Source of the DNA: an uncultured Polyangiaceae bacterium
GTDB lineage: Bacteria; Myxococcota_A; Polyangia; Polyangiales; Polyangiaceae
Assembly (NCBI GenBank): GCA_938004815.1
Contig: CALKVR010000734.1
Span: 1 to 10,839, forward strand
Reading direction: 5' to 3'
DNA: 10,839 bases
The first letter of the stretch is position 1. The number at the start of each line of letters is the position of its first letter. Under the pieces are notes generated by a model. It saw only the letters and a program-made list of their open reading frames with translations. It had not been told where the DNA came from and did no database searches. A program made the translations under genes and the position numbers. Positions 6,850-10,839 of the stretch are shown here, one piece after another.

Positions 6850-6863
6850 TTACACCGGTGTAA
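6850..6863. promoter_or_regulatory. Perfect 14-bp palindrome before tRNA-Leu
   Basis: TTACACCGGTGTAA is its own reverse complement and ends one base before the 5' end of the tRNA (6848). On the minus strand its left half, TTACAC, could also be a weak -10 box placing transcription start near the tRNA 5' end, but no convincing -35 is visible at 16-17 bp. It could be an operator for a dimeric repressor acting on the tRNA promoter, or a short leader hairpin. Confidence 0.45.
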
Positions 6864-7028
6864 CAGACGAACCGATGCGCGGTGAGGAGCGGCGGGCGCC
6901 GGGGCCGATTGTTCGTGTTCAGCGAGTCAACACCCTGGCCGTGCTGCGGTCAGGGGCGCGCACTCTCGCTGGGGACACCGTCGCGATCGACGTTGTAGCG
7001 CCGCGCCGCACCCCGTAAGAGGCGCGTC
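6864..7028. other. Intergenic region before argJ fusion gene
   Basis: This 165-bp stretch separates the minus-strand tRNA from the + strand arginine gene. I see no convincing -35/-10 pair in either direction; a TTGACT on the minus strand (6930-6925) lacks a properly spaced -10. No ARG-box-like palindrome is obvious. The only clear signal is TAAGAGG (7016-7022), the ribosome-binding site of the next gene. Confidence 0.4.
7016..7022 (+). promoter_or_regulatory. Strong ribosome-binding site for the ArgJ fusion gene
   Basis: TAAGAGG lies 6 nt before the GTG at 7029. It fixes this non-ATG codon as the start and adds a short N-terminal tail ahead of the conserved ArgJ sequence. Confidence 0.6.
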
Positions 7029-8996
7029 GTGGAGAGCGCTCCGAGCTCCGACGCCCGTTGTCCCATCGGCTTCTTGTTCGCAGGGATCGCCTGCGGGATC
7101 AAGGTCAAGCGCCGAGACCTCGGGCTGATCCTGACAGAGGCGCCAGCTACGGCGGCGGGGTGCTTCACCAAGAGCCTCACGCGTGCGGCAAGCATACGAC
7201 GATCGGAGGGTCTCCTACCACGAGCAGGGGTCCGGGCGGTGGTGGTCGCCAGCGGAAACGCCAACGCGATGTGCGGGCCCCAGGCCGCAGAAGATGACCG
7301 CGCCGTCGCTCGCGCCGTCGCCCGCGCGATCGACGTGCACGAGGACGAGGTGCTGACGGCCGCCACGGGGGTGATCGGCGTGCCCTTTCCTGCGGCCAAG
7401 GTCGCGGCGGGGGCCGACGCCCTCGCCCAGGCCCTCGTCCCCGATCCGGCCGGCATGGCCGAGGCCATCCTCACCACGGACACCACGGCCAAGGTCGCGC
7501 GGCGCGAGATCTACGTGTCCGGCAAGCGGGTTCGTCTGCTCGGGGTCGCCAAGGGCTCGGGGATGGTGCACCCGAACATGGCGACGGTGCTCGCGTTCTT
7601 GGTCTGCGACGCGACCATCGGCGCCGACCTCCTGGGCGCCGCCCTGCGGGCAGCCGTCGCCGATTCGTTCCAGATGGTGTCGGTGGACCGCGACACCTCC
7701 ACCAACGACGCCGTCATCGCGCTCGCCAACGGGATGGCGCGGGCCGCGCCGATCGACTCGCTCGAATCGGACGCGGGCAAGGCGTTCGCGCGGGCGGTCT
7801 CCGAGATCTGCGTCGAGCTCGCGCGCGCCGTCGCCCGCGACGGCGAGGGCGCACGCCACCTCGTCACCGTGCGCCTTCGCGGCGCCGACACCGCCGACGG
7901 CGCGCGCGCCCTCGCCCGCGCCGTCGTCGAGTCGAACCTCGTCAAGGCCGCGCTCTTCGGCGCCGACCCGGGCGCCGGCCGCATCGCCGCCGCGCTCGGC
8001 GCTCGCGCGGCCGAGCGCGGCATCCCGCTCGACCCGTCCGCGGTCGAGATCGCGCTCCAGGGGTCGACGATCCTCTCCCAGGGCGCGCCGACCCTCGCGT
8101 CGGCCGACGCCCTACGCGCGCGCCTCCGCGAGGACGAGATCACGATCGACGTCTCCGTCGGCAGCGGCGCCCACGCCGCCACCGCGTGGGGCTGCGATCT
8201 CTCGTACGACTACGTGCGCATCAACGCCGACTACGCGACCGTCCTCGCCGACGGGCCGAGCGGCGCCGTGCGCCGCGACCACAGGCTCGAGACGAAGACG
8301 CCCGAGCTGAAGACGGAGGTCCTCGTCTCGGCGCTCCGGTTCATCGAGCGGTTCGCGGGAACGCGCGCGGTGATTCGCTACGGGCAGACCACCCTCAGCC
8401 GGCGCGATCTCGCGCTGCGGTTCGCCGAAGACGTGCGCCTCCTCGCGGCCGTCGGGCTTCGGCCCATCCTCGTGCAAGCGGGCGCGAGCGAGCTCGTCGT
8501 CACTTCGCTCGCGCGCGCGGGCGTCCGGGCGGTCGGGCTCTCCGGCGCCGACGGCAACCTCTTTCGCCTCGACCAGAGCAAAGAGGGGCTCTCCGTCGAC
8601 CCCGACGTCGTCGAGACGTTGCTCGCCAAAGACTACATCCCCGTCGTGGTGCCCGAGATCACCGAGGAGCTCGAGGCGCGCGGTCCCACCGCTCCGGGCG
8701 TCGACATGGTCGCGGCCGAGATCGCGGTCGCTTGCGGCGCGCGCAAGCTCATCTACCTCTCGGAGGCGGCCGGGCTCACGTTCGGGGGGATGCTCGTCTC
8801 GGAGCTCTCGGCCGAAGAGCTCGCCAGCCGGCTCGAGGGCGGGGCGATCGACGAACGCGCGCGCCCGATCGCGCGCGGCGCCATGCGCGCCCTGCGCGGC
8901 GGCGTCGACTCGGTCCACTTCATCGACGAGCGCACCCCGCACGTCGTCGTCGCCGGGCTCTTCACCGAGGCCGGCGTCGGCACGATGGCGAGGTAG
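7029..8996 (+). CDS. argJ: ArgJ acetyltransferase fused to degenerate ArgB-like domain
   Basis: A 655-residue protein. Residues about 12-404 are a complete ArgJ, which moves the acetyl group from N-acetylornithine to glutamate (and in some versions also uses acetyl-CoA) in the cyclic arginine pathway. Visible ArgJ hallmarks are ASGNANA (74-80), ATGVIG with the oxyanion Thr113-Gly114, KGSGM (175-179), the PNMAT self-cleavage site with nucleophile Thr186, DTSTND (222-227), DGEGA (Glu273), GADPGAGRI, and the C-terminal Asn399/Thr404. Self-cleavage should yield alpha and beta chains. Residues about 428-655 resemble acetylglutamate kinase: an N-helix (ALRFIERFAGTRAVIRYG), VGLSGADG, ACGARKLIYLSEAAGL, and the tail VHFIDERTPH...GVGTM. 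This half is about 230 residues against roughly 290 in the family and lacks key catalytic residues, so kinase activity is doubtful. No other arg genes are nearby. The GTG start has a strong TAAGAGG 6 nt upstream. Convergent with the LysM gene, 9 bp away. Confidence 0.93.
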   Translation: MESAPSSDARCPIGFLFAGIACGIKVKRRDLGLILTEAPATAAGCFTKSLTRAASIRRSEGLLPRAGVRAVVVASGNANAMCGPQAAEDDRAVARAVARAIDVHEDEVLTAATGVIGVPFPAAKVAAGADALAQALVPDPAGMAEAILTTDTTAKVARREIYVSGKRVRLLGVAKGSGMVHPNMATVLAFLVCDATIGADLLGAALRAAVADSFQMVSVDRDTSTNDAVIALANGMARAAPIDSLESDAGKAFARAVSEICVELARAVARDGEGARHLVTVRLRGADTADGARALARAVVESNLVKAALFGADPGAGRIAAALGARAAERGIPLDPSAVEIALQGSTILSQGAPTLASADALRARLREDEITIDVSVGSGAHAATAWGCDLSYDYVRINADYATVLADGPSGAVRRDHRLETKTPELKTEVLVSALRFIERFAGTRAVIRYGQTTLSRRDLALRFAEDVRLLAAVGLRPILVQAGASELVVTSLARAGVRAVGLSGADGNLFRLDQSKEGLSVDPDVVETLLAKDYIPVVVPEITEELEARGPTAPGVDMVAAEIAVACGARKLIYLSEAAGLTFGGMLVSELSAEELASRLEGGAIDERARPIARGAMRALRGGVDSVHFIDERTPHVVVAGLFTEAGVGTMAR

Positions 8997-9005
8997 CGCC
9001 CGCGG

Positions 9006-10295
9006 TCAGTACCCCTTCTTCATCACCAGGATCGTGTCGCGCTCGATCTCGAAGCCCGCTTCGGTGACGATCGCGATCGAGCTCTTGTCGCGCGTCGCGA
9101 GGACGCGGATCTCGCCGAAGGTCTCGTTCGGGTACTTGTCTTCCGGGCCGTCGGTCTTGAGCTCGCTGAAGACCGCGTCGCGATCGTCCTCGGTCATCGC
9201 CTTGTCGTCGGCCGACGCGCCCGCACCGGGGAGCGTCTCGACCCAGCGATCACCGCGACGCACCGCGACGAAGCGGTTGCCCGGCTTGACCCCGTGCTTG
9301 GCGCCGCGGTCCAGGAACACGACCTGGTGCTGGCCGAAGAACTGGTGCGGGTAGAGCGCGGTGAGGATGCGCGCCTCGAGGTACTTCTCGTTCTTGATCG
9401 GCGGCACGATCAGAAACTTGCGGTTGATCTTGCCGACGAAGTCGCCGCGCTCGACCGCGTCCAGCGACTCGATGATCTGCGCGCGGATGAGGTGCGTCTT
9501 CGGGTTGTAGCGATCGACCCGGACCGTGGCGACGACGGCGACGAGCTCGCCCGCCGCGTCGGCCTCGCGGCCCCGCATCGTCCGAACCTCGCGGAAGACG
9601 GTCAGCTCTTGGCCGAGCTCGACCTTCTCGTCGCTCTCCATCTCGATGTACGCGTCGTCCCAGAACGTCAGGTACATCTGGTCTTCGGGCGAGCCCACGA
9701 CCTCACCGCGCTTGTACTTGTCGATGTCGTCGACCCAGCCGTAGTTGCGCAGGAACACCGTGCGCTCGGGCACCGCGCGCCGGCGAAAGCCGGTCTCTTC
9801 GATGCGCAGGCGCACGCGATCGCCCGGGTAGATCCAGTGCGGGTTCTGGATCTGGGGGTTATACGACCAGAGGCGCGGCCACGAGTACGGGTTCTTGAAA
9901 TACTGGCCGCTGATGCCCCAGAGCGTGTCGCCGCGCCGGACGCTGTGAGCGGTCGGCACGCCCGAGTCGCCGATCACGTACTGGCCGTCCTTGTTGCCCC
10001 GCGCCGAAGCGGCGGCGGGGTCGGAGCGGTTGAGGTCGAACTTGTCTTTGCTCGCGTTGATGTCGTAGAGCGACTGCGAGCTCGACGGCAGGTGGGTGTC
10101 GAGCTCGCCGTGCCCGGGCCCGCTCTGCTGCGTCGTCACCGTCGTCTGGGCCGGCCCCGGAATGAACTGGATCTGGGTGTCGCCGCCCGGCCCCGTGGTC
10201 GGCCCGCCCTGCTGAGGGGCGCCCTCTTGCGCTTGCGCGAGCGAGCCGAACACGACCGAGAAGAGGGCGAAGGGGATGAGTCTCGCTTGTTTCAT
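9006..10295 (-). CDS. tsaP: Secreted LysM protein, TsaP-like
   Basis: A 429-residue exported protein. A signal peptide (residues 1-22) ends in AQA before QE, which fixes the ATG at 10295; the frame is open further upstream but overlaps the preceding gene. A Gln/Gly/Pro-rich linker is followed by one LysM domain at about 116-164 (HSVRRGDTLWGIS, then WSYNPQIQNPHWIYPGDRVRL), which binds peptidoglycan. The region after it contains VVFLDRGAKHGVKPGNRF (about 325-342), like the FlgT-C-type module. Signal peptide, LysM and this C-terminal module are the layout of TsaP, which anchors the type IV pilus secretin PilQ to the cell wall in Myxococcus and Neisseria. The symbol rests on this architecture only; an unrelated LysM envelope protein is the alternative. 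It follows a TPR gene after 7 bp and is probably co-transcribed with it. Confidence 0.85.
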   Translation of the reverse strand: MKQARLIPFALFSVVFGSLAQAQEGAPQQGGPTTGPGGDTQIQFIPGPAQTTVTTQQSGPGHGELDTHLPSSSQSLYDINASKDKFDLNRSDPAAASARGNKDGQYVIGDSGVPTAHSVRRGDTLWGISGQYFKNPYSWPRLWSYNPQIQNPHWIYPGDRVRLRIEETGFRRRAVPERTVFLRNYGWVDDIDKYKRGEVVGSPEDQMYLTFWDDAYIEMESDEKVELGQELTVFREVRTMRGREADAAGELVAVVATVRVDRYNPKTHLIRAQIIESLDAVERGDFVGKINRKFLIVPPIKNEKYLEARILTALYPHQFFGQHQVVFLDRGAKHGVKPGNRFVAVRRGDRWVETLPGAGASADDKAMTEDDRDAVFSELKTDGPEDKYPNETFGEIRVLATRDKSSIAIVTEAGFEIERDTILVMKKGY

Positions 10296-10302
10296 GTCGA
10301 TC

Positions 10303-10839
10303 TCAACGGCTGAGGCGTTTGGCGGCGGCGCTGTTCGCGTGCTCGGTGCGGAGGCGGTCGCGGGCGCGCTTGGCGGCCGCGGGGTCGCCGAGCTTCTCGC
10401 GCGCCTTGGCGAGCTCGAAGAGCACATCGGCCGCCATGTCGGTGCCGCCCGACATGGCGAGCGCGGCTTCGAGCTGCTCGGCCGAGCGCTTCTTGTCGCC
10501 CTTGATCGCGTAGCACTGCGCCCGCAGGAACGTCGCCTCGGGCACCTTCTCGTGGTCGGGGAACTGCGAGAGAAACTCGCCGAGCGCGAGCTGGGCCTGG
10601 TCGATCTGGCGGCGGTCGAAGAGGCCCTTGGCCTTGCTGAAGACCAACGTCGAGGCCGACGCCTCGGGTGGGCTCGCGGGCGCGACGGCCGGAGGCAGCT
10701 CGGGGGTCGACTCGGTCACGACGGGGGCGGAGGCCCCGTCCGGCCCCAGCTTGACGACGGCGAGCGCGGGGCGATCACCGTTCGGCCCGGCCGCGCTCTC
10801 GGCGGGGGGCCGCGCGGGGGTGTGCGCCGCGCCTGCGCC
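10303..10839 (-). CDS. TPR protein, YbgF/CpoB-like (5' end missing)
   Basis: The C-terminal 178 residues of a protein that enters from beyond the right edge. The frame is open to base 10839 without a stop, so the internal GTG at 10719 is probably not the start. The first 65 visible residues are rich in Pro and Ala and contain ALAVVKLGPDG. The rest forms about three TPR-like helical pairs (FSKAKGLFDRRQIDQAQLAL, then ATFLRAQCYAIKGDKKRSAE, then VLFELAKAREKLGDPAAAKR). This resembles the C-terminal TPR domain of YbgF/CpoB, the periplasmic Tol-Pal-associated factor that coordinates outer-membrane constriction with cell-wall synthesis. Lipoprotein or export signals would lie outside the window. It is transcribed into the LysM gene 7 bp downstream, pointing to a shared envelope role. 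Confidence 0.8.
   Translation of the reverse strand, partial: GAGAAHTPARPPAESAAGPNGDRPALAVVKLGPDGASAPVVTESTPELPPAVAPASPPEASASTLVFSKAKGLFDRRQIDQAQLALGEFLSQFPDHEKVPEATFLRAQCYAIKGDKKRSAEQLEAALAMSGGTDMAADVLFELAKAREKLGDPAAAKRARDRLRTEHANSAAAKRLSR

Noticed and set aside
6925..6930. TTGACT on the minus strand as a -35 box for the tRNA gene
   Set aside because: It is about 80 bp from the tRNA 5' end and has no -10-like hexamer at the expected distance.
9294..10313. A 339-codon open frame on the + strand opposite the LysM gene
   Set aside because: It is a low-complexity Arg/Leu/Val/Asp-rich shadow of the LysM gene, which has a signal peptide and a clear domain.
1..10839. CRISPR arrays, insertion sequences, phage genes or a defence system
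   Set aside because: I saw no regularly spaced repeats, transposase or integrase motifs, terminal inverted repeats or phage proteins. The STAND ATPase has a DNA-binding domain and no effector domain of the kind found in defence NTPases. The tRNA has no integrase or duplicated 3' end nearby.

Overview
The window is very G+C-rich with strong third-position GC bias. It carries Cys-rich and unrecognised lipoproteins, an ECF sigma factor, a large AfsR/SARP-like STAND ATPase and a LysM envelope protein of the TsaP type. Together these suggest a myxobacterium (Myxococcota, probably a Polyangia/Sorangiineae-like lineage). That assignment is inferred from gene content and style, not from a marker gene.

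Left part, + strand (116-4200): five closely spaced genes in one direction. They are a Cys-rich surface lipoprotein, a second unrecognised lipoprotein, an ECF sigma factor whose GTG start overlaps the lipoprotein stop (GTGA), a membrane-anchored alpha/beta-hydrolase-like protein, and a DoxX-family membrane protein. Most of their products are exported or membrane-bound, so an envelope-linked regulatory unit is plausible. No recognisable anti-sigma factor is present. A divergent minus-strand gene may begin at position 39 and run off the left edge.

Middle part, - strand (4151-6848): a large STAND ATPase/TPR regulator with a C-terminal winged-helix DNA-binding domain. Its 3' end overlaps the DoxX gene by 50 bp, tail to tail. 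A tRNA-Leu(UAA) gene lies 29 bp upstream on the same strand, and a perfect 14-bp palindrome sits directly before the tRNA 5' end.

Right-centre, + strand (7029-8996): one unbroken reading frame joins a complete ArgJ (ornithine/glutamate N-acetyltransferase, arginine biosynthesis) to an acetylglutamate-kinase (ArgB-like) domain. The ArgJ half keeps its self-cleavage Thr and other active-site residues. The ArgB-like half has lost both catalytic lysines, the Gly-rich loop and about 50 residues of the N-acetylglutamate-binding segment. It keeps the overall N-helix (with its Tyr replaced by Phe) and the C-terminal GxGTM tail associated with arginine binding. It therefore looks like a pseudo-kinase, possibly an arginine sensor attached to ArgJ. 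This is the most notable item in the window.

Right edge, - strand (9006-10839): a two-gene operon. A TPR protein resembling the C-terminal part of YbgF/CpoB enters from beyond the window and is followed after 7 bp by a secreted LysM protein resembling TsaP, the peptidoglycan anchor of the type IV pilus secretin.
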